The notes beneath the pieces were generated by a model, which saw only the letters and a program-made list of their open reading frames with translations, ran no database searches and was not told the DNA's origin. From Gymnopus androsaceus JB14 (Eukaryota > Basidiomycota > Agaricomycetes > Agaricales > Omphalotaceae): a DNA stretch of 64,000 nt. Below are positions 34,776 through 46,911 of this stretch, piece by piece. The stretch spans positions 114,037 to 178,036 of the forward strand of contig ML769515.1 of assembly GCA_009733575.1 (NCBI GenBank), read 5' to 3'. Made by a program: the position numbers and the translations under genes. How positions within the stretch are numbered: position 1 is the first letter of the stretch; each line of letters opens with the position of its first letter.

Positions 34776-35912
34776 CCCCAACGCCTGGGAAGGAGGCTGA
34801 ATTACTTCCACATTCTAGGGCCCGTTCTTATGCCGGGAAGCGCTACATATTGGGAACGTAGAGCTCTAGCGAAAACATTCTTCGGAACTTTCCGCGAAGT
34901 ACGAAGGGAGGAGGGAGGAGAAAAGAGCAAGTAATAGCGCGGATCCCGGATACATATCCTGCAAATACTTGAAGAAGGCTCTCGATATGGCACATTCGTT
35001 GTCGAAGTTAACTCCGCTGATGAAGAGAAGCTTTTTTCGAAAAATGCCGACTGACTCACATACAGCAGCCTATTCTTGCTTGCGATTCTCATGAGACAGC
35101 ATATGCAACTGGAGGACAGAAGGAGACAGAAGGAGACACTGTCCTCTATGCATGAAACTATGTACAGCTGGCACACAATTATATAGGACGATAAGTAGCG
35201 AGCGACTATTCTAACGATGGTAACAGGCCAATGGCGAATATAACTTAATCTGTGCCGACGATCCCATAGGATGGCGAAGATTTTCTTTCACTTCACCCTG
35301 GCAGGGACCGCCGGCCTAGATGTCCTTTCCAGCTTTGCCCCTCAATTTAGACTGGTCGCTAGAGAATGCTTCTTAAACTTTCATCGGCCTTTGCCCAGAT
35401 ACACGGAAATCGTAGCAATTAGTAGGTTTAGATCGGATAGCAGGACCGATGACAGCTGGAGATAGAGAATTGAATTGGATTAGTTCGAGCAAGAGTTTAC
35501 TCATAAGAACACACGCATTTAAAAGCATATTTCCAACATCGGGGTCGCCGACCACAAGATTCCGAGCTCTTAAAGTCTACAGGCTCATTTTTCAGTGCAA
35601 GCTTGTTTATAAATTTCTGAAGCTGTCTGAAATTCCTGAACTGCATAGCGGCATTCTTGTCCTTGGGTAGAACATCAAGTATATGGGCTCAGCTCAAAGC
35701 TGAAGTTTCGCACCACATCACGACTTCAGAATAAGCTCCCGCAGGCAGACTCGAATACAAATGACGATCTGTAAGCGACGAAAAATGACGCGTAAGTTGA
35801 TTAGACACACGCACAGACCACCGCGTTTAGCCGATTCGGCGATGAGTAAGCAACTGGCGTCGGACACGGGCTGCTTCAAACCATCATCATCCTCTACTAG
35901 TATTATAGTACT
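34776..35912. other. Intergenic, no gene seen
   Basis: Open frames on both strands (for example 34802-35176, minus) lack recognisable features. The last about 100 bp lead into the second Mpv17 gene. Confidence 0.3.
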
Positions 35913-36967
35913 ATGACCTCCCTTTTCAGCTTGTATAGGTAAGCGTTCCCTCCCAAATTCCATGGTCGACTGGTCGATTGTGCTTCTCCCAGCGCTGCAT
36001 ACGCAAGACGACCGATGGCTACACAATGTGCCACGTCCGCTGTTATCTTTGGAACAGGAGACGTTATAGCTCAACAGGTAGTTGCTAGAAGAGGAGCTCG
36101 GAATCACGATGTGAGTCGCTGCTATCTATGGCTTTTTGAATGGAATTTAATGCAGAATAGTTAGTTTACTAGAACTGCTCGCTTCATTTTATACGGAGGT
36201 CAATACAAATTATCTTGTCCACCGAATAAATCTGAAATTAGCTCCTACATCTTCATCGTTTCTCGACTCACCGACTACCTCCATTTTCTCGCATCTCATA
36301 ATTATAGCATCTTTATTCGGACCTTTCATAACAAAGTGGCACCAGTTCATCAACCGCAGGCAATTTACTAGCCCAGTACGCGCTGTTGTATACAAGGTAG
36401 GGAGATTCTTTATGCTCTGAAACCACCTCTACCCTTTCCTCCAGGTTACCCTCGATCAGCTGCTAGCCGCACCCTGTAAGTTATATCGATCTTATCTTCG
36501 TATCCTCACCAAATGATTCACAGTGATAACCGTGCCAATGTTCTTCGGCTCAATGAGTATCTTGGAAGGTCATCCTGAAGAGGCCATTCCAAGGATAAAG
36601 AATGTTTGCTATTTAAATCTCTGAACGTCGATATCGAGTCTTAATCTCCCTACCAGGCCTATTCCTCCACATTAGCGCGTGGTTGGTAAATTTGTTTCCA
36701 AGTCAAGTTAATATCTTGGAGAAGCTTTTCTTACACGCGTTCCTTTTAGGTGCCTTTTCATTCCTGCACAAATCATCAACTTCGCCTTTGTGCCAATATC
36801 GATGCGAGTTTTATTCATTAGCTGTGCTGGATTGTGTTGGAGTACGTGTTCATCGTTTCGTGAACCAGACTTGGCCTAATACTTTCTATAATACAGATAC
36901 ATATCTATCATTCTTCAACGCGAAGCAAAAGCAGCTCCAAGAACAGCCCGAGAATATACCACCATAA
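35913..36967 (+). CDS. Mpv17/PMP22 family membrane protein (intact paralogue)
   Basis: Nine exons (35913-35938, 35993-36110, 36165-36198, 36308-36396, 36445-36475, 36524-36603, 36657-36685, 36750-36841, 36897-36967) total 570 nt, or 189 residues, in one uninterrupted frame. Family blocks are ARRPMATQCATSAVIFG, GDVIAQQ, ARFILYGGASLFGPFITKW, LDQLLAAPLITVPMFFG, HPEEAIPRIKNAY and WCLFIPAQIINFAFVP, with four hydrophobic helices. Intron positions match the paralogue at 2950-4045, except that the last large exon there is split in two here. The role is presumably in an inner mitochondrial or peroxisomal membrane. The start MTSLFSLYS aligns with the start of the paralogue. Confidence 0.88.
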
Positions 36968-37802
36968 TGCGAAAAAAACTCGCATCTCCCATATGTCATA
37001 CTAGAGCTTATAGATTTAGAGATATAGATTTCCTTCTGCCGAACTCAAGGCCGAGCTCTGCGTTGCTTGTCTTGTCCTATCCTGAACGACGGACTACGGC
37101 TCCAGGTCCGAAGGAGAAACTAATGTCGGCAAATTGTGATGAATCTTTCGATCTTTTGAATGTAGACTTAGTATCGCATCTCCTTCAAGTTATCGCCGTT
37201 CGCGCCCCTCTGTTGAATTAATGGGGCTTTATGTCAGGCATATAAGTTGCTTCTTGAAGCAAGCTGGAATGACCGGGTCTGTTAAGGCGATACATTATGT
37301 CTTTTTGCTTTGGGAAGGTCCTACAACTAGTCGATATCGTGAGCAATGTCTTCGCTGATATGTATGCATTTTCTTCATACTGAGCTACCTAACAATCTCC
37401 TATTCATCGACAGCTCAAGATCTTACTATTTACCCAGACCCTGTCTGTCTTTTGTGATAGGGACAATAAAACTGAGGGAGTGCGCTCCCGTGAAAAAATA
37501 TGCGAGATACGAAGGGCAGAAGAGGCGGCGCAAGCTGGGAGCGAAAAGGCGATTCTCAGGTAGGCCATTTGCCTTGAACTCCACCCAAGGTCAAATTAAC
37601 GAGGGACGTTGCAAGGAGCAGGAAGCTATGTAAGGCAGGAAGATCTTGTATAGACCCCAGTTCTGGATTTCGAAGAGGAGGGACGATCTCTGCATGCTTT
37701 AAGCAGTGCAAAAAAACCCCTGCGAACTGGTGGTGAGTTCTGCGAGATGCAAGAAGTCCACCATCTGAGACCGTTTTGATTCAGCGCCAGATGGGAAGAA
37801 GA
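36968..37802. other. Intergenic, no gene seen
   Basis: Short frames at 36967-37221 and 37346-37633 have no domain and no splice context. There is nothing to support as a gene. Confidence 0.3.
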
Positions 37803-38045
37803 TCAACAAGAATTGTAGTTGGATGCGAGATTTGAAGTCAAGGAGATTTCGGAGCTTATGGTGCAGTCGACCAAGGCCAGGGAGTTTAGTTTCGAGAGCT
37901 TTTTAGGAGCTTTAGGGAGAGAGTTTCGAGTCACGATCAGTAAAGCTGAAAGACGTGAGGTTGTCAGATGTCGCGATAAGAAACCGCAATTCGAGGTCAA
38001 TGCAATCCTCTCATCGACAAATATCCGACGCTTCGCTAGCTTCAT
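37803..38045 (-). pseudogene. Fragment of the LRR protein family seen at 46.9 and 51.8 kb
   Basis: The minus-strand frame includes LSKLNSLALVDCTISSEISL. This closely matches LPKLESLALVDCIINSEIL of the pseudogene at 51794-53509 and corresponds to LSNLTSLNLYHCDISPGIL of the intact gene at 46912-48627. Only about 60 codons are recognisable and no adjoining exons were found, so it is a relic. Confidence 0.5.
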
Positions 38046-38876
38046 TGATGGGATGATCTCCGGGTACTCTATTGGAGGCCTATGTAGCTACGGCGACTCG
38101 CCAACCTCTGTTGAGATTCGAGAACGAGATGGTTGGCGAATGGTGGGAAGCAGGCGCGCCAACGTTACGGGCGCTAAAATCTCTTCCTTTCTTTTTTTTT
38201 TCATTGCACTTGGTTCTCTTCAAAATCTGGCTAATAGCTGGCTTCTAGAGATCAGTTTACGGCTCCTAAGAATGCTGATGTATCTATTTACGGATTTAAT
38301 CGTGACATATGCACGAATGTCCATCTCATCCACAATACTCGATTGGAATCTCCTCGAACTTTCCGAGACCCCTGCGAGAATCTGGAAGATTATGATATTG
38401 AGGGATCATTAATACCAGCACATCCGAGCTGTCAACTATGAGTACTATGAGTGCCAAGTGAGCTCTGTTTTCAGGTTTTCTTCGATCTCATCAACAAAAT
38501 AGGCTCCGATGCTGTATCTATCTCCATCATCGATCAGCTGGTGAATACATCGCCGCTCGAAGAGGTATCCTCGGAACCGACCATAACAAGCCTCTTGGCC
38601 TCAGCCTTGGCCAATTCTACGATATATCGTAACATCCCTTCAAACCACCGAGCGCAGAATCCTTGCGATGATTATCCGATAAGCTATGTTGTAGTATGTT
38701 GCCCCCATGTAGGTTCGAGCGTTTCATCGCTAACCGTTCCTTTGTCCTCTACCAAGAACTAGAAACATCTGCGATTCGGAAAATATGCGGACTGAGCATG
38801 CTCGAAACTCCATGTCCGGAAAACATCCGTCGCAAGTGTTAGCAGCGTTCTGTAGTTGTCGTCCTTGTCCTTTGGG
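38046..38876. other. Intergenic, upstream of the GH7 gene
   Basis: No complete gene is visible. A plus-strand frame at 38451-38762 lacks features. The final part is the GH7 promoter. Confidence 0.3.
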
Positions 38877-38883
38877 TATATAA
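38877..38883 (+). promoter_or_regulatory. Putative TATA box of the GH7 gene
   Basis: TATATAA lies 68 nt upstream of the ATG at 38945, in the position expected for a strongly regulated cellulase promoter. Confidence 0.6.
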
Positions 38884-38944
38884 TGTGGCCATTTTTCGAC
38901 AAATGGTTCTCCATCGGTCTTCAACAATCGTCAAGGATTTCACA

Positions 38945-40967
38945 ATGTTCCGCTCTGCAGCTCTCGTCTCCTTTACTTTCCTCGCCGTGGCCTACGGTCA
39001 ACAAGCGGGCACACTTACACCAGAGACCCATCCACCTCTCACCTGGCAACAATGCACTGCTTCTGGCTGCACCACTCAGACTTCCGCGGTTACGCTTGAC
39101 GCAAACTGGCGCTGGCTTCACAGTACCGCCTCGTCTACCAACTGCTACACAGGCACGCGCCTCTCCGCTTTGTTGTGCAGCGAGTCCCGCTAATCAGTTT
39201 ATAGGCAATACTTGGGATGCGACTCTTTGTCCCGGTATGCTAATGCTCATTTGTATAATTCTTTTGCTAATGCATTTTTTCTATAGACCCTGCTACCTGG
39301 TACGCTAGCCCTATCCTATATGATTGCCTTATTAACGATCCTTCAGTGCTAAGAACTGCGCTTTGGACGGTGCGGACTACTCGGGTACATTCTTCAAATG
39401 CGTTTGTTTTTTTTTGCTCCTTTCTAACACGTTTTGGCAGGCACATACGGCGTTACGACGAGCGGAAACGCGCTTACGCTTAAGTTTGTCACCCAATCTG
39501 CCCAGACGAACGTCGGCTCCCGCCTCTACCTCATGGCTCCGGGAAGCACGACCCAGTACCAGACCTTCAACCTCATAAACCAAGAGTTCACCTTCGATGT
39601 TGATGTCTCTAAGCTTCCTTGCGGTCTTAATGGAGCACTCTACTTTTCCCAAATGGATAAAGATGGAGGTGTTGTATGTCATGACGGTGGATTTTTCACG
39701 AATATAACAGTACTGATTGAATCATTTTTGTAGGGCCGTTTCCCGACTAACACGGCTGGCGCCAAATATGGAACTGGATACTGCGACTCGCAGTGTCCTC
39801 ACGATATCAAGTTCATTGACGGAGCGGCAAACATCCAAGGTCAGACTTGATTTCAGACTTGAAAAACTGATGTTTACGATGTATGGATAGGTTGGGCGCC
39901 CGCTTCGAACAACGGAAACACTGGAACTGGACAGGCTGGATCTTGCTGCGCAGAGATGGATATTTGGGAAGCCAACTCGATTTCGTCCGCCGTCACCCCC
40001 CATCCATGTAATTCCTGATTCTTCACGCTGAGACGTCTCATGTTGACTGGTTTTGGTCTAGGTACGGTTACGCAGCAGACTTCTTGCTCTGGTGCCACTT
40101 GTTCGTCTGCCAACTCTACTGCGGGTGTCTGCGACCAAGCAGGCTGCGACTTCAACTCTTACCGCTTGGGTGACACCAACTTTTACGGCCCAGGAATGAC
40201 TGTCGACACTACCAAGCCATTTACGGTTGTCACTCAGTTTGTCTCTTCCAACAACCAAACTACTGGTACTCTCACAGGAATTCGTCGCTTGTACGTTCAA
40301 AACGGTGTCGTCATTCAGAACTCAATGACCAACATCCCTGGAATCACTGCCACCAACGAGATCACTACTGCTTTCTGTCAACAACAAAAAACTGCTTTCG
40401 GCGACACTGACACATTTGACCAGAAGGGTGGTCTCACTGCAATGGGTAACGCCTTTGCCGACGGTATGGTCTTGGTCCTTTCTCTCTGGGATGACTACGC
40501 TGTGGGTCTTTCTCTTCTTGTCTGTATTGCTCTTTCTTACCCATTCTAACAGGTGAACATGCTCTGGCTCGATAGCGACTACCCTACTACCGGAACTGCA
40601 CCGGGTGATAAGCGTGGAACTTGCTCAACGTCATCAGGTGTTCCAAAGGACGTCGAGTCACAGTCTCCCAATGCACAGGTCATCTACTCCAACATCAAGG
40701 TTGGTCCGCTTGGCTCGACATATAGCTCTGGAACTGGCACTCCCAGTGGAACTCCCACTGGAACCCCTACTGGCACTCCCACTGGCAGCGCTCCCGGTGC
40801 AACTCAGTCGGTGTACGGCCAATGGTAAGAGTCAGAACTTATTTCCATCTTGGCAGCGGCTGAATACTATTTTCAGTGGTGGTATTGGCTACGGTGGGCC
40901 AACTGCTTGCGCGTCTGGGTCGACTTGCGAGACTTCTAGCCCGTACTACAGTCAATGCTTGCCTTGA
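38945..40967 (+). CDS. GH7 cellobiohydrolase with C-terminal CBM1
   Basis: GH7 cellobiohydrolases are secreted and release cellobiose processively from cellulose reducing ends. Ten exons (38945-39152, 39205-39234, 39287-39299, 39347-39384, 39441-39673, 39734-39839, 39891-40007, 40062-40501, 40553-40824, 40877-40967) total 1548 nt, or 515 residues. Residues 1-18 are a signal peptide; the mature start is [19 protein letters not shown]. Catalytic residues lie in EMDIWEANS (nucleophile Glu, Asp, acid/base Glu). [14 protein letters not shown] and [11 protein letters not shown] are family blocks. A Thr/Pro/Gly/Ser linker with repeated GTPTGTPTG leads to a CBM1 starting near [15 protein letters not shown] and ending YYSQCLP. 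Intron 1 appears to be GC-AG (GCACGC...ATAG); another is needed to keep the frame. A 5'-truncated duplicate is at 59064-60141. Confidence 0.93.
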
Positions 40968-42270
40968 ATACTTGATTTACATGTTATGTAGTACAAGGAT
41001 ATATACGCACCTGTAACCTATCTTTCTTTGTTGTCTTTATGTTGCCTTGAATTTATCTTTCGATTATGATTTCCATTCTACGTCAGGCTTGACCGTGTCT
41101 ATATCATTTCTTCCTGGACTCCTCTTCTCTGTGCGGAGATGCCTACGCGAGGCGTGGTCATGTGCTCGCGTGAATCATTCTGAAGCCATCTCTTGCTCCT
41201 CGCCAAATACACTTGTCCATCCTTCCCGTCCCAACCTCAAAGCCTTTTGACCTCCAAAATCCCAGTCGAAAATCTCACACGTAATATGGAGGATACAATA
41301 TTACAAATGCCGATTGAAAAAACGTTTGCGTATATGTACGATCTATTTGCCTCTGCTTCTGCTGTGCTTTGAATCTATTCAGTGGGTCATCTCCTTGTCA
41401 TGGCTACATTTGCGCTACTGGTCACTGGTGTTATTCGATACCTTCCGCCACATATTTCAGTCATGCAAAGATGAAGTGCTTATCACCCATTGGGAGCGGC
41501 AGCGGGGAGAGTCTTCGGGAAACTCTGGAACAGAAATGGGGGAGCTGTAGCAAGTGTGTGGCAATCGCTTACCTGTCTAGTACCAGCTTATAGGCTTATA
41601 GAGCATCGCATTAACCTCACATTACCCACCTGCCCATGGCTGCGTCAACTTGCTAGTGCTATTGCCCAAGAAAACATCGACGTCATCCTCGTTTATCCCC
41701 TCGTACTTTCTTTTGCGGTTTCCTTGCTTACGATACTCCAAGTTTGAATAAGTTTGAATGGAAGAATGGTCTCATCTTCGAAGTTCCTACCGCACGGGGT
41801 TCAGTTTTCTATGGGTGGAAATACACGAGAGGTATCAGATTTCACCGATCTCAGCCGTCGGCTATGTCGTGAGACTGATGAGTGAATAGCGGTCTGGGTC
41901 TCAAAAGGCTCAACGCTCACAATGGTCGGAATCGCAGAGCATTGGGACTAGCTAGGTGATATGTTACTGCTGAAGATTCTTTTCACCAACTTTTCATTCT
42001 CGCAGCACTCGTCGAGCGTGAACGTTGGGCCCAACCATCAGTTCTCACGACCCCCTTCCCCTAGCCGACGGCTATGAGGATCTGTGGAATCTGACACCTC
42101 TTGATCGGTGATCTTTGTAGTACAGTGATAATAGCTTATTATTAGTAATAATTAATAAAGTGCTGCGAAATAAAGTGCTGCGATTATATTCGAATCAATT
42201 ATGTGGAGCAACTTTACGATGCACTGCTAATAAACTTCGCTGCTCGTTGCGTCGATACTGGCTCCGAAAG
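39860..42270 (+). repeat. Segmental duplication, source copy (GH7 3' half and downstream)
   Basis: From about 39864 (CTGATGTTTACGATGTATGG in a GH7 intron) through the CBM1 and the 3' flank to about 42270, the sequence recurs in the same direction at 59064-61515. Downstream matches include TGCGGTTTCCTTGCTTACGA (41714; 60962) and TCAATTATGTGGAGCAACTT (42196; 61361). Several blocks differ by insertion or deletion between the copies. Confidence 0.85.
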
Positions 42271-42464
42271 AAAGTCGTCAAAATCTAGGCCTTACGTTTC
42301 CAATGCAAAATGTTTTCCTTGTGATTGAAAGTGTATAGCTCTTACCTCTCAATAGACCGGAGGTAAGGAGGTAGGAGCGACGCACATCCACGGACCTGTT
42401 AAAAGGCCATTCGATTTGACATCTCTCGAATCATTTTCTCCGTTGGCTGCTCCATATTTCTTAC

Positions 42465-44149
42465 ATGGAGAACGAAGAGGCTGCGGTTCTGTCTTTGTAT
42501 GTGGTTTTCTCTTCAGCTCGGCTCTTGCCCTTCTGAATATCCCTTAGATTCGGGCCAATATTTATCGGTGCCTTTCTCAGCGCTATCTTATATGGGGTAC
42601 CACTCCAGCTTTTTTTTCGAAATAATATTGGTTACTTACTGAAAATCTCCTTAGGCTCTTGCTGTTCAGGTACTCCATTAATCCACATCGCACTCTAAAC
42701 ACTCAACTCCAGTGAAGGCCTACTTTTATTATCAGAATAGTACCAAGTAAGTTGGAGCTTTATTTCTGGTCTAAAGTGCGCCCTGAACATGTGCAGGGAT
42801 GCCGCTTGGATTAAGTATCTGGTAAGTCTTTTGAAATAGTGGTATAATTCTTAGTCAAACATTGTGTAGGTTGGCTTTTTGCTGCTCGCGGAGACTGTCG
42901 ATTTGGTGTTGGAAGTTGCTGTCATCTGGGAATCACTTGTTTTGAATTACGGTTAGTAACCGATCGTCTAAATTGAAAGCACACTCACAGTTCAGCATCA
43001 GGATCCCCTACCATTTTCCAGGAGTTACCCACAAGTAAGTTTCGCGTTTACCTTCAAACAAAACTTCGTCCAACTATTTGACTTGATTGGAAGCTTTTAG
43101 TGCAGGTATGTGTCCTTTACGACATCTCCTTTCTTTCATTACTTACCGATGTCCTAGATCCCTTGGTTACAGTTTGTGCATTTTGACACAAGTTTCTTCG
43201 CTGTCAAAACTCATGTAGATCTTCAGTCGGTTATATCGGGTGTGGTGCAGATTTTCCAAGGCTGGCGAATTCGGGAGCTGACAAAATCGAACTCCATCTT
43301 TGCCTTGATCGCATTGATAGCTTCTGGTAGCCTAGGTTTGTTGTGAACAATCTAAAATGACTTGACACTCATCGATATTTTTGTACAGCGGCTGGGACTA
43401 CGACGACGGTTCTTGTTGCCCTTCATCCATCGTTTGTCCAGTTGCAGTTGTTTAAGTTTGCCTTCTTGGCCTGGTTAGTCGCGTCAGCGGCGGGCGATAT
43501 AGTAATCACTATATCGCTTTCCTGGTTTGTGGTATGCATTTCACTCCACATAAAGCCCTGCCCTTTGAATGTCATAGTATGTAGCTGCTCAACAAAACCC
43601 CTGAGTTCATATCTACCAATTCTGTTCTCAACAGAATCATGTTTTGTGCGTATCACACACTGCCGTAAAACAAAGCATTTTCACTCATTCTTCATGTCAA
43701 GTAACAATTCAGACCGGCCTGATCACTTCTGTCGCTGCTGTTGCTGATGTTCTTACTTTCACAATCAGCAAAGTGAGTACTGTTACCTAAGAATTTCACC
43801 CCATACTGCAGTATAAAGCTGACCTTCGTTTCCTAGGATAAAACATTGTTCGTGTCATTGACGATCACTTTTTAATACATTTCATGAGAGAATATCAGGG
43901 AATTTATCTGGGCCTACTCTCTTTCCAAGCTATATACCAACTCTTTGCTCGCAATGTACGTTTTAATTCTACGATGATAATCATATATGGCTGACTCTGC
44001 CTTCCAGGTTAAATGCGCGCGTCGAGTGGAATAAACTCCTCCATCCACCGAGCGACGAAACAGATGTCCACTTCGTTGATATCGAATTCAGACATTCTCA
44101 AACTAAGGATTTAGAGATGGTGATTGTCAGAAGTTTTCGAACTGAATAG
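42465..44149 (+). CDS. Multi-pass membrane protein, DUF6534 type
   Basis: DUF6534 proteins are Agaricomycete-specific, with about seven membrane helices, and their function is unknown. The gene has many short exons. It starts MENEEAAVLSLFGPIFIGAFLSAILYG (split by an intron after VLSL) and continues through YFYYQNSTKDAAWIKYL, VGFLLLAETVDLVLEVAVIW, then FDTSFFAVKTHVDLQSVISG, IFALIALIASGSLAAGTTTT, FLAWLVASAAGDIVITISLS and TIQTGLITSVAAVADVLTFT. It ends FIWAYSLSKLYTNSLLAMLN. The last block and the ISG-FQ segment are typical of the family. A hydrophilic C-terminal tail ends at 44149, or at 44248 if a final GTGATT...ACAG intron is used. Exon edges between 43520 and 43700 are the least certain. Confidence 0.75.
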
Positions 44150-44724
44150 ATCTTGAAATAACTTTCATACTACTTACAGGAAAGCAGTGGCGTTGGGTAC
44201 GCTGAGGTGACGAACTCTTTCCTTGTTTTGCTCTTCACAGTGCACTGAAGAACATATTCAGTCAGGGAACGTCGTCTATCCGCCATTTTGCCGAAGAGAC
44301 CAGTTCGATCAATCCGAATTGCCAGTTCATTGATAGTAAAAAGAAGATTAACTTGCGCAGGCGCAGACTTATTTTTCAAATTACAATGGTTCATATTAAT
44401 GTACCACGTATATATAGATAATCCAATGATCACCGCAGTGATAAATGTCGAAGCTTGAACCCTGAAGGTGGTCAAAACTCACCAGTGAAAAGAAAAGGCA
44501 TACACCCGTTAATGTACTGTACGTTGCGTACATCTACCATCAGTATCGATTCATTACGCAAGCTAAATATCATCTAGTCTCAATGAACGATAAGATCTTT
44601 CAGCAGTGCTGTATACTGCAGATAGTTGTGACTGCGAAGGTACACGAAGTCGATACGCATGTTCCGCGCGCGATTAATAAATTTTAGCCGCTAGCCGCAT
44701 CCTTCACCTGTATCTTCTCTTCAA
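44150..44724. other. Intergenic, no gene seen
   Basis: This may contain an extra 3' exon of the DUF6534 gene (44181-44248). A minus-strand frame at 44170-44475 has one hydrophobic stretch but no further support. Confidence 0.3.
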
Positions 44725-45628
44725 ATCGTTGCTCTCGTTCAGAAACCTGTATCTGCATTCAAGTCAACCGCCGTGATCGGCGGTCTCTTCCAGGATATTT
44801 CTCTATCAGATTTCATCGGTCAATGGTGCGTCTTGAGTCTCCAGTCGCGTCCGGGCTAATCTAATTAGTATCTAGGGTTGTTCTGTTCTTCTACCCAATG
44901 TGAGTTTGCTCGATGAATCTACAAAGACTCGCAGAGCTTTCGTTAATCGCGATAGGGATTTTACCTTCGTTTGTCCAACCGAAATTCTTGCATTCAACGA
45001 TGCACTTGAGGAGTTCAAGGAAATCGACACTGTTATTCTTGGTATCTTCTGACTCCGTATCTCATGCGTAATGTATTCAACTCATGTTATGCTATGCACT
45101 AGGCGCCTCGACCAACTCGCAGTACTCTCACTTCTCCTGGGCCAACTCTAATCGCAAAGAAGGTGGCCTCGGTCCTGATCTAAAGCTCCCCCTGATTGCG
45201 GACCGCAGCATGTCCATTGCCCGAGACTGATGTTCTCTTGGAGGATGAGGGTATCGCTCTCCGTGGTCTGTTCATAATCGATCCTAAAGGTATCCTGAGG
45301 TATGTCATTCGCCTTTGGAAGTGGATATGTATTTCGCTGACAATTCTGTGCACTGTCTCTTTGTGTAGACAAATCACTATCAACGATCTTCCTGTCGGTC
45401 CTTCTGTTGAAGAAACTCTCCGTCTCGTTAAGGCTTTCCTAATTTACCGTACGTACGCACGCTTCCAGATCGACTTATACTTACTGCTCCCCGGTCTGCC
45501 CACAGGACAAGCACGGTGAGGTGTGCCCCGCTGGATGGTCGGAGGGTGGCCAGACCATCAAAGCTACCCCGACGGACAAAATCGAGTACTTCAACTCCGT
45601 TGGTGAGAATTTCGAGTCCCTGCACTGA
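44725..45628 (+). pseudogene. 2-Cys peroxiredoxin pseudogene
   Basis: Typical 2-Cys peroxiredoxins reduce peroxides in the cytosol. The exons are all recognisable: [33 protein letters not shown] (peroxidatic Cys), [55 protein letters not shown] and [13 protein letters not shown] (resolving Cys), with GT-AG introns. Three lesions occur. The start codon position reads ATC, not ATG, before GTTGCTCTCGTTCAG. Two bases are missing after SMSIARD near 45226, producing an in-frame TGA. One extra T lies in TTCCTAATTTACC near 45442, before the last intron. Independent lesions in three places mark it as dead, and a functional copy is expected elsewhere in the genome. Confidence 0.8.
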
Positions 45629-45821
45629 TATCATTTTAAATAACATTCCTTGACCTATGTAACTGATACATATAAAGATATCATGACCATGAGGATCTAA
45701 AAGATGAAAATCATTTAGAATAGAATGTATATAGATGTCGCCGACGGCGGAAATAACCTCACTCATTACTTAGTCCCGTAAATATTAAATATTCTAGAGT
45801 TATTAGAAACGAAGTATAAAT

Positions 45822-46555
45822 CTAGTGGATTAATTTACAGTATTCCGCATCCGACTTCGCCAAATTCATTTCGACGCGTTCTAATCTTTCCATTATTGCC
45901 ATAATAGCCAATGCTTGGAAAACATTAAAAAAGATGAGGAGTAGCACCGAGAAGTAGCGAAGAGTTGTCCCCAAACCGTCGCACAGCAATCGCAATAGGT
46001 GCTGGGGCATTGAAAATAACCCATAAGCCACCGCCTGTAAGAAGAGTTAGGTATCAGCACGGATTTCGAACAGTGAAAAAAAGAGTGCGTACGACCCAAA
46101 TACGCGCATACCAGCAATCCTCTGCAATCCGACGGCAGACGACCAAATTTGCAGGATCAAAATCGCGCTCTTGGTCCCCAGGCAAGATTAAAAGATCAAG
46201 GCCATTGATATTGTCGACGGTTTCGGTGAGGATTGGGAGGGATTCCCAAGCCACGGCATTATAGGGATTTAAATCGAGGGCGGTTCGCATACCTAAGTAG
46301 AACTGTTGAATGAGAATATGATACACTTGGGATAGACTCGCATAGCTAACCGTTCCGCGCCTCTACAAGGTACTCTCCCGCTAGCACTGTGTTTATACTA
46401 CCATGACAAGAATGCAGCTCGCTCAATCGTACTGAATCAGTCCGGACAGGAGTGTATTGAATTTCTTGGGAAATCCAGTCATTCATGAGGAGAAACAGAC
46501 GTTTACGCTCAGCGGGCTGTCGTTCGACTGGTGCATAAGATACGTTTTGACCCAT
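45822..46555 (-). CDS. Small C-terminally membrane-anchored protein, unknown family (paralogue A)
   Basis: Exons 46555-46351, 46292-46093 and 46034-45822 give 205 residues. I do not recognise the family. The N-terminal half (NVSYAPVERQPAERKRLFLL, EYLVEAR) is followed by LLILPGDQERDFDPANLVVC, then RRIAEDCWYARIW. The third exon holds a hydrophobic helix (YFSVLLLIFFNVFQALAIMA) and a short charged tail, so it may be tail-anchored. The protein at 51462-50804 has the same exon plan and shared motifs (VSYxPVE, YLVEAR, LVxCRRxxxDCWY). Both sit next to a member of the same LRR family, with a gap of about 340-360 bp. Splice phases agree (1, then 0) in both genes, which supports the models. Confidence 0.65.
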
Positions 46556-46911
46556 GGTTAGAGGGAGGAACCGTGGATGAGTTGACCGCGTCGACCTCGC
46601 AGCAAGCTGTTAAATAGTCCGACTCAACTTCTTTGTTCTTTGAACCTTCGCAAGGAAGAAAGGAAACAAAGGGTCAGAGCTAAATACCGCTCACCTCGAA
46701 GATCCGGGAAAGAGCCGCTCGAAGACAAAGAAACTTTGGTCATTGAAATGATGCCACATTATAACATCTTTGAAAGGGAAGAAGCTGATCTGGAAGAGCT
46801 ACACAAAATTCCCTCGTATGAGCCTTCAAGAAAACACAGGATTAGCCCAAGAAGCAAGAAATGGATTGGCAAATATGTAGTCCAAAAGTTTACTACTGTA
46901 AGCGCCTTATC
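46556..46911. other. Intergenic, no supported gene
   Basis: A 94-codon plus-strand frame (46640-46924), rich in charged residues, is present. It lacks domain, splice or start support and overlaps the 3' end of the LRR gene. Confidence 0.3.

Noticed and set aside
45200..45240. In-frame TGA in the peroxiredoxin as a selenocysteine codon
   Set aside because: The downstream coding frame is shifted by two bases and both catalytic cysteines are elsewhere, so the TGA follows from a deletion.
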